Positions 49,613 to 57,791 of a stretch of DNA of 64,000 nucleotides are shown here, piece by piece. The stretch is taken from the NCBI RefSeq assembly GCF_004217415.1, contig NZ_SHLI01000001.1:1302001-1366000 (forward strand). The letters run 5' to 3'. This DNA is from Spiribacter vilamensis (lineage in GTDB: Bacteria; Pseudomonadota; Gammaproteobacteria; Nitrococcales; Nitrococcaceae). Position 1 is the stretch's first letter, and each line of letters opens with the position of its first letter. The position numbers and the translations under genes were made by a program. Below the pieces are notes generated by a model, which saw only the letters and a list, made by a program, of their open reading frames with translations, did not search any database and was not told the DNA's origin.

Positions 49613-50353
49613 GGTGGCGGGTGCTCCTTGCGTTGTTTTTGCGTCATGTGTGACGTTGATGTGCAGCGATCATAACGCTTTTGGGCGGTTATTGATCGAA
49701 TAACTGGCGATATGGAAATTCGGCTTTGGAATATCGGAGAGCGGCAATGCGGTGTGTAGCGTAGCGTGGGGCGCTGAGGCGCAGGGTCACCGGGGCGCTG
49801 GGGCGCGTTGAGATCGGCGGAGCACTGTCAGGTCTTCCCGACCGCTTGCACACTGTGGATACACACTGATGGATGTGTATGGGGAGTGTGCAAAGAGTTT
49901 GAGAGAGATGATGACACCACCTGTGAAAAACTTCGAGCCACGCTGCCAATGTCAATATAAATTCGATATGCTGCGGCAATACCAGCCTTACGACAGGCGT
50001 ATTGATTGTCATAATCAAAGGACGTCACATTCCGACCGAAGCAGTTTCACCGAAAACAACGCGACTACGACGTTTGGAGCGTTCCGGGTGTACATAATCT
50101 GCAAGCCCGTCCAGCCGTATATCCCGTAAAGCCCACACTTCGTCTGCCAGTGGTTGTGAAAGGAATCTTTAACCACTACCTCTCCCTATTAGCAGCCAAA
50201 AGATAGCGGTAAATAAACTTTTTCGGGCGGGGCTAGGATAACGACCCCCCATCTCGGTATTACCAGAATTTTGGGGGTGCGACGTATCAATAAGATCGAT
50301 CGTCGTCTACTCAATCGAGCTACCCGTCTACCCACATAGATCGCGAGAGGACC
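49613..50353. other. 741-bp intergenic region without a gene
   Basis: Holds the metY promoter region, a G-rich patch (49770-49810) and palindromic repeat B1. From about 49900 on it is markedly AT-richer, continuing into the acyltransferase gene. Short open frames here have no family features. Nothing else recognised. Confidence 0.6.
49826..49916. repeat. imperfect palindromic intergenic repeat, copy B1
   Basis: Core 49845-49895 (51 bp): CTTGCACAC, five bases, ATACACA, eight bases, TGTGTAT, five bases, GTGTGCAAAG. The flanks extend the palindrome: TGTCA...TTCCCGACC on the left (49826-49843) and ...GATGACA on the right (to 49916). The left flank matches the inverted right flank of copy B2 at 17 of 18 bases. 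Confidence 0.85.
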
Positions 50354-52387
50354 CTAATGCGTCGTCTCTTCATTTACAGCATAGCTGTCGGCCGCTGCCA
50401 TAACCGCACCCAGAAGATTGCTTTCTCGACCGACAAGTGCTGACCCGGCATGGGAAAGGTGTCCGGAATCACGAAAGATATTTGTTTTTCCGACAGCTGC
50501 TTTGCATCCACTTTGATTACACAAATAGTCTGATAGATCTACTACCGCCATGTCGAGCTCAGAGCTATGGAGAAACTGGGTGACACGCTGATGACCCGAG
50601 CTAACTTCCCCTTGAGAGAAGCTACAACTATTTTCTGATCCTTCTCCGCTGCCGAAAACAAGGTTTCCAATGACGCAGCGAGCAAGGTTGTCACCAGTTC
50701 TGGGAGGGGGAGCAACAAAAACAGGCGTTTTACCAACACTCCTGATGTAATCAGCGGTTTCGTTTAGTTTTTCCATTACGATAGATTTGGAATCGGATGT
50801 TGGGTGTAGATTTCCGCTATCATCATAGGTATTGCTGGATATTATCCCCATCGGGGACGACATGATTACATATTCAACACTGGAATTTTCTTGCAGCCAT
50901 TTATTTACTTGACTGTTGAATTCTATGCATCCCTCCGACCATGCACGGCCACGTTTTTGGTCTGTAATCGCCAAGTCGAAGATGGGGGCGCATACAGATT
51001 TCGTAAACTGAATAAAATCGACAGTTTCCGAAGCCTGACTGGAGGTCAGTGCTTGCATTAAATGCATTGCATAGCTATCACCCCAAACCATGACCGAGGG
51101 ATTTTCTCCTGTGCGGCATTCTGGCGACAGAGTAAACGATCCTTCGCAGGTGCTGCTGAGCCCATGATTAACCTCGGTCATTTCAGAGGCGTCGATCTGA
51201 GAAAAGCTCAATCCAGAAGGAGCATTTCGGTCTGGAAGACCGCCCTTTATCCAGCCCATCCCCCCGACAATGCCGACCGCCAAAAGACCGGCGACGGCAC
51301 CTGAGAGAATTTTGGGTCGAGGCAGTTTGAGTCGCTTGCGAGCAGGCACTTCAACGGCAAGCCATGTCAGGTAGGCCAATACGAAGGTAGCAACGATCAG
51401 CGCCCAATAGACCCCATCTGGCACGCCCTCAAAGAGCCGGATACGTGCGAAGGCAAACAGCGGCTGATGCCATAGGTAGGCGCTGTAGCTGATCAGACCA
51501 ACACCAACCAGCACACGAAGACCAAGTAAGCGTCCGATCAGGGTGTCGCGATCAGCGGCGAGAATGATCAGCGCAACGCCAATGACTGGGATCAGCGTCC
51601 AGAGGCTCGGGAAGGGAGTGGTCTCGTCGAAGGCGAATATGGCGTAGGCGATCAGGCCCAGACCGATAATACCGGCGATCTCCCGTATCGAGCGGGAGAA
51701 AGGCGCACCACTGTTGAAACCAACCTCTTCTTGTGACGCAGCTGCAGCTCGCCGGCGGTGGAGATGTATCGCTACCAAAGCACCAATGCCGAGCTCCCAA
51801 CCACGCGAGGGCAGCAGGTAGAAATTGGCACTAGGGTGCGCCGAAGAAGCCCAGTGGGCGAGACCCAGGCTTATCAGAGCCCCTGAGCTGATAATCAAAA
51901 ATAGCGCTTTCGGGAGGAAGCGGTAGAGCGCAAGCAACAGCGGCGGATAGAGAATGTAGAACTGCTCTTCAACCGCCAGTGACCATGTGTGCAGCAGGGG
52001 CTTTAATTCGGCGGCAGCGGCAAAATATCCGCTCTCCCGCCAAAAGAGGATATTGGAGGTGAAGGTCGCCACACCGACCAGGCTCTGACTGAAGTCCTTG
52101 AACTCGTTTGGCACCATCCAGAGCCAGGCGAAGGGAATACAGGCGAGTGAGACTACGAACAGGGCGGGAAGGATGCGCCGAGCGCGCCGTTCGTAGAAAC
52201 GCCACATGGAGAACCGGCCCTGAACCATCTCCTGGTAGATGATGGTGGTAATCAGGTAGCCGCTGATGACAAAGAAGATATCGACGCCGACAAAGCCGCC
52301 GGAGAGCAGGGACAAGTCAGCGTGGAAGAGGATAACGGGGAGAACAGCAATCGCACGAAGGCCGTCAATCTCGGGACGGTACTGCAC
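50354..52387 (-). CDS. OafA/YrhL-type acyltransferase with SGNH domain
   Basis: 677 residues if started at the GTG at 52387 (AAAGGA eight bases upstream, giving the typical start QYRPEIDGLRAIAVLPVILFHA). The N-terminal half is an acyltransferase-3 membrane domain with about ten helices (FVGVDIFFVISGYLITTII, YERRARRILPALF, WSLAVEEQFYILYPPLLL). The C-terminal half is a periplasmic SGNH hydrolase-like domain (VMVWGDSYAMHLMQAL, and a late DSGHLSHAG with the Asp-His pair). It would O-acetylate surface polysaccharide. GC content is visibly below the surroundings, especially in the SGNH part, suggesting acquisition. Confidence 0.88.
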   Translation of the reverse strand: MQYRPEIDGLRAIAVLPVILFHADLSLLSGGFVGVDIFFVISGYLITTIIYQEMVQGRFSMWRFYERRARRILPALFVVSLACIPFAWLWMVPNEFKDFSQSLVGVATFTSNILFWRESGYFAAAAELKPLLHTWSLAVEEQFYILYPPLLLALYRFLPKALFLIISSGALISLGLAHWASSAHPSANFYLLPSRGWELGIGALVAIHLHRRRAAAASQEEVGFNSGAPFSRSIREIAGIIGLGLIAYAIFAFDETTPFPSLWTLIPVIGVALIILAADRDTLIGRLLGLRVLVGVGLISYSAYLWHQPLFAFARIRLFEGVPDGVYWALIVATFVLAYLTWLAVEVPARKRLKLPRPKILSGAVAGLLAVGIVGGMGWIKGGLPDRNAPSGLSFSQIDASEMTEVNHGLSSTCEGSFTLSPECRTGENPSVMVWGDSYAMHLMQALTSSQASETVDFIQFTKSVCAPIFDLAITDQKRGRAWSEGCIEFNSQVNKWLQENSSVEYVIMSSPMGIISSNTYDDSGNLHPTSDSKSIVMEKLNETADYIRSVGKTPVFVAPPPRTGDNLARCVIGNLVFGSGEGSENSCSFSQGEVSSGHQRVTQFLHSSELDMAVVDLSDYLCNQSGCKAAVGKTNIFRDSGHLSHAGSALVGRESNLLGAVMAAADSYAVNEETTH

Positions 52388-52534
52388 TGAATTTTCCTTT
52401 TCAGGTGTCGGTTGCCAAGTAGTCTGTAAGCTTTCGATGCAGAACCTAGGCAGTCTCAGTAGCACTCAATATTTTTCAGAATAATCGGATCAGCTACCAC
52501 CGCGAGGTAGAGGCCCCACTGGAAGGTGCCCTAG

Positions 52535-52570
52535 CCACTGCCACTGCCACTGCCACTGCCACTGCCACTG
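52535..52570. repeat. hexanucleotide tandem repeat (CCACTG)x6
   Basis: Six perfect copies of CCACTG. It lies about 150 bp upstream of the acyltransferase start, outside the coding frame. Such arrays change length by slippage and may alter promoter or leader spacing. Confidence 0.95.
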
Positions 52571-52909
52571 CCCATTGTCGCGGATCATCAGGATAAATTT
52601 CCAATTCTCCGCATAGATTTCATCTCGCTGCCCCCGACACACAAGAACGGGGGTTCGTTTGGAGCATAGGTCAAGAAGCGACCGCTCTGATCACGGGGCT
52701 TTTACCCCAGCCGATCCGGACTAGATTGCAAGCCACGCCTTTTCATGTGCGTTTTCCACTTAAGTGGGACATGGTTTCCGCCGCGCCCTCCCCGATAGCG
52801 TGGAATCAATATCCCAGATCGGAAGCATTCCGCATTCACGCGACAACCTGGGTAAATCCAATCGGGCCGGGATGCGAACGGATCAGAAGCTCTTACCTAT
52901 CTCTGGCGG

Positions 52910-52978
52910 CTTGCACACGGCCAATACACACCCATTGATGTGTATAGCGCGTGTGCAAAGGGTCGGGAAGAGCTGACA
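52910..52978. repeat. imperfect palindromic intergenic repeat, copy B2
   Basis: Core 52910-52960, same 51-bp plan as B1 with intact outer and inner stems. The right flank GGTCGGGAAGAGCTGACA (52961-52978) is the inverted form of the B1 left flank, so B2 is in the opposite orientation. It ends 132 bp before the ccdA start. Confidence 0.85.
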
Positions 52979-53110
52979 ACGGACGGCCCCCAACAGCGGG
53001 AAGCTCACAGACCACCCGTCAGTCAATCACCACCGCTAACCCCGCGTCCCGCCGGGATACCGCCCGGCCCTGCTAGCGTTTCCTCGTCATCCGTTGAGGA
53101 GCAATCACGC

Positions 53111-53365
53111 ATGTTCCCGCGCAGCGAAGCTTTCATGCCCAAGCCGGCCAAAAAACGCATCAACGTCACCGTCGACCCGGACCTGCTCGACGAAGCCAAA
53201 GCGCTTGACCTGAATCTCTCCGCCGAGCTCGAGGCGCGTCTGCGCGAGGTGATTGTCCCCACCCGCATCGAGGCGTGGCACCAGGCCAACGACGAGAATA
53301 TCGCCGCCTACAACCGCCGGGTGAAAAGTCGCACGATCCCAACTTTCGGCACCCGCACCCGATAG
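53111..53365 (+). CDS. ccdA: CcdA-like type II antitoxin
   Basis: 84 residues from the ATG at 53111, after GAGGAG. A short ribbon-helix-helix domain (KKRINVTVDPDLLDEAKALDLNLSAELEARL) is followed by the acidic C-terminal region RIEAWHQANDENIAAYNRRV that wraps the toxin. Both match CcdA. It should repress its own operon and neutralise the toxin encoded 37 bp downstream. Confidence 0.88.
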   Translation: MFPRSEAFMPKPAKKRINVTVDPDLLDEAKALDLNLSAELEARLREVIVPTRIEAWHQANDENIAAYNRRVKSRTIPTFGTRTR

Positions 53366-53402
53366 ATAGCCACCCGACAGGTACCCGATAGGCACCCATC
53401 CC

Positions 53403-53744
53403 ATGCTGAGAACCCCACCGTCCGATTACGCCGTCCACCTCGTAAACCGCGGTTTCGAAGACCGCAACGCGCCCTACGTCGTCTGCCTGCAGAGCTTCGT
53501 TCTGCAACGACTCGACACCGTTGTCGTCGCACCGATCTACCACGCGCTGAATGGCGGACAGGTCATCGGCCAGCTCAACCTACGCGTCGATCTGGACTGC
53601 GACCCGGGGGCAAACCTGGTTCTCACGATTTCGGAGATGGCGGGAATCGCGCGGCGCGATCTCGGCGAGAGAGTCGATAGCCTGTGGGGTGATGGCGACC
53701 GAATCCTTGGAGCGATCGAGCTGGTTTTTACCGGAATGGGGTGA
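53403..53744 (+). CDS. ccdB: CcdB-like gyrase-targeting toxin
   Basis: 113 residues. The fold signatures of CcdB are present (YVVCLQSFVLQRLDTVVVAPI, and the C-terminal ISEMAGIARRDLGERVDSLWGDGDRILGAIELVF). The end is TGMG in place of WGI, where the last residues of F-plasmid CcdB contact GyrA. Toxicity may therefore be reduced or specificity changed. Forms a pair with ccdA. Confidence 0.85.
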   Translation: MLRTPPSDYAVHLVNRGFEDRNAPYVVCLQSFVLQRLDTVVVAPIYHALNGGQVIGQLNLRVDLDCDPGANLVLTISEMAGIARRDLGERVDSLWGDGDRILGAIELVFTGMG

Positions 53745-53857
53745 CTAGACCGGCGCGCCTGAGCATGGTGGCGCGCTGCCAACCTGCCTTGGCCAGGGGA
53801 GAGGCTGGCCAGAACCGAGTCGCCCGACCTAGGGCCGGGCGCCCCGACCCAGAGCCC

Positions 53858-54334
53858 TTACTCGAGCATGCTCCGCAGCATCCACGCGGTCTTCTCATGG
53901 AGCTTCATACGCTCGGTGAGCAGATCGGCCGTCGGCTCGTCGTGGGCCTCGTCCGCGGTGACAAACACCTCGCGGGCGGTCCGGGCCACGATCTCGTGAT
54001 CGGTCACCAGCTGACGGATCATATCCTGGGCGTTCGGCGTCGAGGTTTCCTCCGGAACGGAGGTCAGCCGCGAGTACTCGCTGAAGCTGCTCGGCGCCCG
54101 TGCGCCCAGCGCCCGGATGCGCTCGGCGATCTCATCCACCGCCGTCGCCAGCTCCGTGTACTGCTCCTCGAACATCATGTGCAAGGTGTTAAACATCGGA
54201 CCGGTCACGTTCCAGTGGAAGTTGTGGGTCTTGAGATACAGCGCGTAGCTGTCCGCCAGCACACGGCTGACGCCGTCGGCGATCTCGACGCGGGCGTTTT
54301 CTTCGATACCAATATTGATTGCAGGCGTGGCCAT
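53858..54334 (-). CDS. dps: DNA-protecting ferritin-like protein Dps
   Basis: 158 residues. The ferroxidase site region LKTHNFHWNVTGPMFNTLHMMFEEQYTELATAVDEIAERIRALG is the Dps hallmark. It forms a 12-mer that oxidises iron with peroxide and shields DNA. Beyond its stop lie two GC-rich hairpins (53791-53841), which could serve both dps and the convergent ccdB. Confidence 0.95.
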   Translation of the reverse strand: MATPAINIGIEENARVEIADGVSRVLADSYALYLKTHNFHWNVTGPMFNTLHMMFEEQYTELATAVDEIAERIRALGARAPSSFSEYSRLTSVPEETSTPNAQDMIRQLVTDHEIVARTAREVFVTADEAHDEPTADLLTERMKLHEKTAWMLRSMLE

Positions 54335-54445
54335 GATGACCTCCTTTCCGCGCCGCCTTGGCGCTTTGTTTAGAACAGTTTCAATGTAACATCGTTCGGG
54401 TTTTCACCCAAGCGCGCAGTGCCACACACCGAATGACTTCGGGCC

Positions 54446-54763
54446 TCATCCCGCCAGGTTCAACCCCACGAGTCCCAGCACGATCAACATCAGGCTACTC
54501 GCCTTGATCCAGTCCATCGACTCACCAAAGAACAACACGCCGACCATCGCCACCATCGCCGTCCCCAGGCCGGCCCAGATCGCATAGGCCACGCCCACTT
54601 CCATGCGCTTCAACACGAACCCCAGCGCGATAAAAGCGAGCATATAGGCCGCGACCGTCGTGGCGCTCGGCCAGAACCGGGAAAAACCTTCGGACATTTT
54701 GAGCGCGGTCGTACCGATCACCTCCATGGTGACCGCGCCGATCAGCAACAGCCAGGCGGGCAT
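54446..54763 (-). CDS. small multidrug resistance (SMR/EmrE-type) transporter
   Basis: 105 residues from the ATG at 54763, with AGGAG upstream. Four transmembrane helices; the catalytic Glu is in helix 1 (IGAVTMEVIGTTALKMSEGF). VAYAIWAGLGTAMVAMVG and LFFGESMDW are typical of EmrE-type members. Exports quaternary cations or similar. No guanidine riboswitch features seen in the leader, so the Gdx subclass is less likely. Confidence 0.9.
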   Translation of the reverse strand: MPAWLLLIGAVTMEVIGTTALKMSEGFSRFWPSATTVAAYMLAFIALGFVLKRMEVGVAYAIWAGLGTAMVAMVGVLFFGESMDWIKASSLMLIVLGLVGLNLAG

Positions 54764-54849
54764 GAGATCTCCTATTTGAATCCATCGGCGCAGCTTATCA
54801 GGCAACCGGGATCGGGTAATGGAAGGAGTTGAACCCTTTTCCCCGAGCG

Positions 54850-54918
54850 CTTGCACACGACCAATACGTATCGATCAGTGTGTATAGGCGATGTGCAAGG
54901 AGTTGGGAAACGATGACA
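54850..54918. repeat. imperfect palindromic intergenic repeat, copy B3
   Basis: Core 54850-54900, same 51-bp plan, with slightly altered inner stem. The right flank AGTTGGGAAACGATGACA (54901-54918) has the same orientation as in B2. It lies 18 bp from the stop of the O-antigen ligase-type gene. Confidence 0.85.
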
Positions 54919-54935
54919 AAACCCGACCACCACGA

Positions 54936-56294
54936 TTAAGTCGAAGGCCGACGATGCCCCCGATGATGGGCGTTCGCCAGGACCGCGATGGCACACAGCA
55001 CCACGAACGTCGCCGCATTCGCCGGGATCTGCAGGTTGAAATCCGTACTGCTGTGGATCATCAACGCCAGTATCCCCATCGCGGCGCCCATCCCGACACC
55101 ACTGCGATACAGCGACCGCCGCTGCCAGACCGGCGCCAGCGCGCGGTAGAACGCGAACACCACGAACCCCGCCAGCGGCAGTACCCCGACCACCCCGTAC
55201 TCGATGGCGAACTGCAGGAAATCGTTGTGGGCATGGTCGAACAGCGCCGTGACATCCCGGCCGGGGAAGCGTTGGAAGCTCGTCTCGAATGTCCCCGCGC
55301 CGAAGCCCGCCACCGGACGTTCGCGCCACTGTGGTAAGGCATAGGCAAACACATCATCGCGATCGACATTCTCGCGGCGCACCACGACCTCGCGGGTCGC
55401 CCCGGAATCGTCCTCCACCATCGCCACTTCGTCCTCGAAGCGCGTATCGGCCAAGCGCTGCTGGAGCTCCTCGAGGCCGAACCACTGGCTGATCACCAGC
55501 ACATCGATGACAAGCACGCTCACCAGGATCAGCGCATTGCGGCCGCGGTGCTCGGGCGTCGCCAGCGTGAACAGCCCGCCCATGATGATCAGGCTCGAGA
55601 AAAACGCCGTGTTGCCCATCCGCGAATGACTCATCACCAGCGCGATCACCATGATGATCAGCGCCAGGCGGATCCGCGCCTTCGGCCCGATCAGAAGCTC
55701 CGCCAGGTGATGCCAGCGGAAATCCCGGTCTTCGCGCAGGGCGAGCATCCAGCCGATCCCGCAGGCAAGCGTCATCTCCAGGTAGCCGGCGAGGTGATTG
55801 CGATTGACAAATGTGCCGCTGACCACCCCGCCGCTGTCCGAACCGATCGCCAGCCAGCTGAAGTCGGTCAGCACCAGCAACGCGCCATAGAACGCCTGCA
55901 GCGTCCCGCTCACCACAAGCACGCCGAGCAGCCAGTTGAGCCGCTTGCGGGTCGTAAAGACCCCCAGCACCAGCGCAAACAGCCCGGTGTAGGCAAGCCC
56001 CAGCGCCAGGTACTCCATGGTCGCCCCCGGATCGCTGCTCAACCCGCCGACATACTGCACGGCCACCCACCCCTGCACGGCGAGCAACAGGCCCAGCGGG
56101 ATGACGCCGGCGCGCACCGCCCGCCACGACTGACGCAGCGGATCACGCAGCAGATGCGCCCCCCACAACACCAGCAGCCCGCCCACGGCCAGCACGATGA
56201 ACGCCGCCGAGGCCGGTCGGTTACTCGCAAGCGGCACGGGCATCCACACCAGCAGCGCCAGCACCCCGGCGATTACCGCCCGATCCAGCCTCAT
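54936..56294 (-). CDS. O-antigen ligase/polymerase family membrane protein
   Basis: 452 residues, about 11 membrane segments and one large periplasmic loop (residues about 270-335). The Wzy_C/WaaL-family segment is GTFVNRNHLAGYLEMTLACG, with AHNDFLQFAIEYGVVG (His) after the loop. It polymerises or transfers an undecaprenyl-linked glycan. Its start overlaps the preceding VpsP-like stop by ATGA; last gene of the polysaccharide operon. Confidence 0.85.
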   Translation of the reverse strand: MRLDRAVIAGVLALLVWMPVPLASNRPASAAFIVLAVGGLLVLWGAHLLRDPLRQSWRAVRAGVIPLGLLLAVQGWVAVQYVGGLSSDPGATMEYLALGLAYTGLFALVLGVFTTRKRLNWLLGVLVVSGTLQAFYGALLVLTDFSWLAIGSDSGGVVSGTFVNRNHLAGYLEMTLACGIGWMLALREDRDFRWHHLAELLIGPKARIRLALIIMVIALVMSHSRMGNTAFFSSLIIMGGLFTLATPEHRGRNALILVSVLVIDVLVISQWFGLEELQQRLADTRFEDEVAMVEDDSGATREVVVRRENVDRDDVFAYALPQWRERPVAGFGAGTFETSFQRFPGRDVTALFDHAHNDFLQFAIEYGVVGVLPLAGFVVFAFYRALAPVWQRRSLYRSGVGMGAAMGILALMIHSSTDFNLQIPANAATFVVLCAIAVLANAHHRGHRRPST

Positions 56295-57028
56295 GGCAGC
56301 ACCAGGGTCTCGATGAGGAGGCGCTTGCCGGTGGCCTCGGCGAGATTCAGTACCCAGCGCTCGTCCGACTTGCTGAAGCGCACCGTCCGGCGGGCGTTCT
56401 CCAGCACCACATCACGCGTCTCGGGTTCCAGCCAGCGCCAGCCCAGCAGCCCGACCTCCGTCAGCCGCCGATTGACCGATGGCCGCCAGGGCCCAAGCCG
56501 GAACGCCTCCCGGATCAGGCTATCGAGCTGTTCGCCAGTCCCGCCGGCACGCAGCCGCGCAAAGGCGAGCCGCGCCATGCCGTAGGGCCAGAGGGGACGC
56601 AGCTCCACCGCCCGTTGATGGGCATAGAGGGCCCGCAGCCGCGTCGTGCGCGGGTCATCGGCGCCGGCGGCACCGACGGGGGCAGCGAGGATGCGGGCGG
56701 GGCGGATGGGCGTGGACGGCAGGGCCTGATCGGCGATGGGTTGGCGCCAGTGCGCCCAGTCATAGACGCGGCCCAGCCGGTCCCAGCCCTCGCCGGTCGC
56801 GCCGGGATAGAGACGGATAGCCTGGATGGCGGCCGACTCGGCGGCGGCGAAGGCCTCGGGCGCCGGCTCCCGGCCGGTCTTCGCCCAGTCGCTCAGAAAG
56901 CGCTGGGCGTTATGGGCATTGGCGGCGGAGAGCAGTAGCAGACCGCCCAGCACGGCGACGATCAGGCCAACGGCGATCAGCCCGGCGCCCGCAAGGCGAA
57001 TGGGGACGCGCCCGGCGGTCTGATCCAT
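56291..57028 (-). CDS. VpsP-like membrane-anchored protein of the polysaccharide operon
   Basis: 245 residues from the ATG at 57028. One N-terminal membrane helix (LAGAGLIAVGLIVAVLGGLLLL). A periplasmic helical part follows, with AAIQAIRLYPGATGEGWDRLGRVYDWAHW and AHQRAVELRPLWPYGMARLA. This resembles VpsP-type proteins of Vibrio-like exopolysaccharide clusters; the match is by pattern and context only. Function unknown. Confidence 0.6.
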   Translation of the reverse strand: MDQTAGRVPIRLAGAGLIAVGLIVAVLGGLLLLSAANAHNAQRFLSDWAKTGREPAPEAFAAAESAAIQAIRLYPGATGEGWDRLGRVYDWAHWRQPIADQALPSTPIRPARILAAPVGAAGADDPRTTRLRALYAHQRAVELRPLWPYGMARLAFARLRAGGTGEQLDSLIREAFRLGPWRPSVNRRLTEVGLLGWRWLEPETRDVVLENARRTVRFSKSDERWVLNLAEATGKRLLIETLVLP

Positions 57029-57039
57029 CGACGCGGCGT

Positions 57040-57780
57040 TCAGCTTGCAGCGGCGGCGGTGAAGCTGCCCGCCACGATGCGCCAGGGGTTGTCGCGTCCC
57101 AGCGTGGTAGCGGCTTCCTTGCCAATCAGGGCGGCCGCGGCGGCCACGCCCCGGGACAGGCACGGCGGCCGGTTGCCCGTGTTGTGCGCGTCCGAGGCCA
57201 GACAGGTCGCCGCGCCCTCGCTCACCAGCTGTTCGGCTCGGGACTGCGACCCCGGCCCGAACTGCCCGGTCAGGGCGCTGGCCGTCACCTGTGTGAGGCA
57301 ACCCTGCTCGAGGAAGGGGCGGAGCTTGCCGGGGTCATTGACGATATCGCGGTTACGCTCCGGGTGGGCGATCATCGGGCGGATATCGCGGGCGATCAGC
57401 CACTCCGTCAGTCGCTCGGCGCCGAACGGGATCTCCGTGTGCGGGAATTCCAGCAGCAGGACCCGCTGCCCCTCCCATTCGCCGAGCAGGGGCAGCGTCC
57501 CCGCCTGGGCTCCGGTCATTACCTCCAGACCGAAGCGCACCTCCGCCGCCGCCGTCACGGTCAGGTCGACCCCTGCCGCGTCGAGGGCCTGCCGATAGTC
57601 CCGCAGGACCGCGTCGATGCCCTCGGCGGTGTTGTCGTAGAGCCCGGGGTGGATATGCGGGGTGCAGACCAGGTGCGTCACCCCATCCGCCACGGCCAGC
57701 CGCGCCATGGCCAGTGCCTCGGCCATGTCCTCGGCGCCGTCATCGATACCCGGCAGCAGGTGATTATGCAGATCGATCAT
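57040..57780 (-). CDS. PHP-domain tyrosine phosphatase, CpsB/YwqE-type
   Basis: 246 residues. Metal-binding motifs of the PHP fold: IDLHNHLLPGIDDGAED, CTPHIHPG, AHPERN and SDAHN. CpsB-type enzymes dephosphorylate the Tyr-rich tail of the capsule kinase, whose gene lies directly upstream (12 bp). Gram-negative clusters often use a Wzb low-molecular-weight phosphatase instead. Confidence 0.88.
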   Translation of the reverse strand: MIDLHNHLLPGIDDGAEDMAEALAMARLAVADGVTHLVCTPHIHPGLYDNTAEGIDAVLRDYRQALDAAGVDLTVTAAAEVRFGLEVMTGAQAGTLPLLGEWEGQRVLLLEFPHTEIPFGAERLTEWLIARDIRPMIAHPERNRDIVNDPGKLRPFLEQGCLTQVTASALTGQFGPGSQSRAEQLVSEGAATCLASDAHNTGNRPPCLSRGVAAAAALIGKEAATTLGRDNPWRIVAGSFTAAAAS

Positions 57781-57791
57781 GCCGTGCGCAC

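Larger units (their letters stand above)
52388..53110. other. 723-bp intergenic region without a gene
   Basis: Separates the divergent acyltransferase and ccdAB. It contains the CCACTG hexamer array (52535-52570), a 12-bp perfect palindrome CCACTTAAGTGG at 52756-52767 and repeat B2 (52910-52978). I found no convincing coding frame. Confidence 0.6.
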
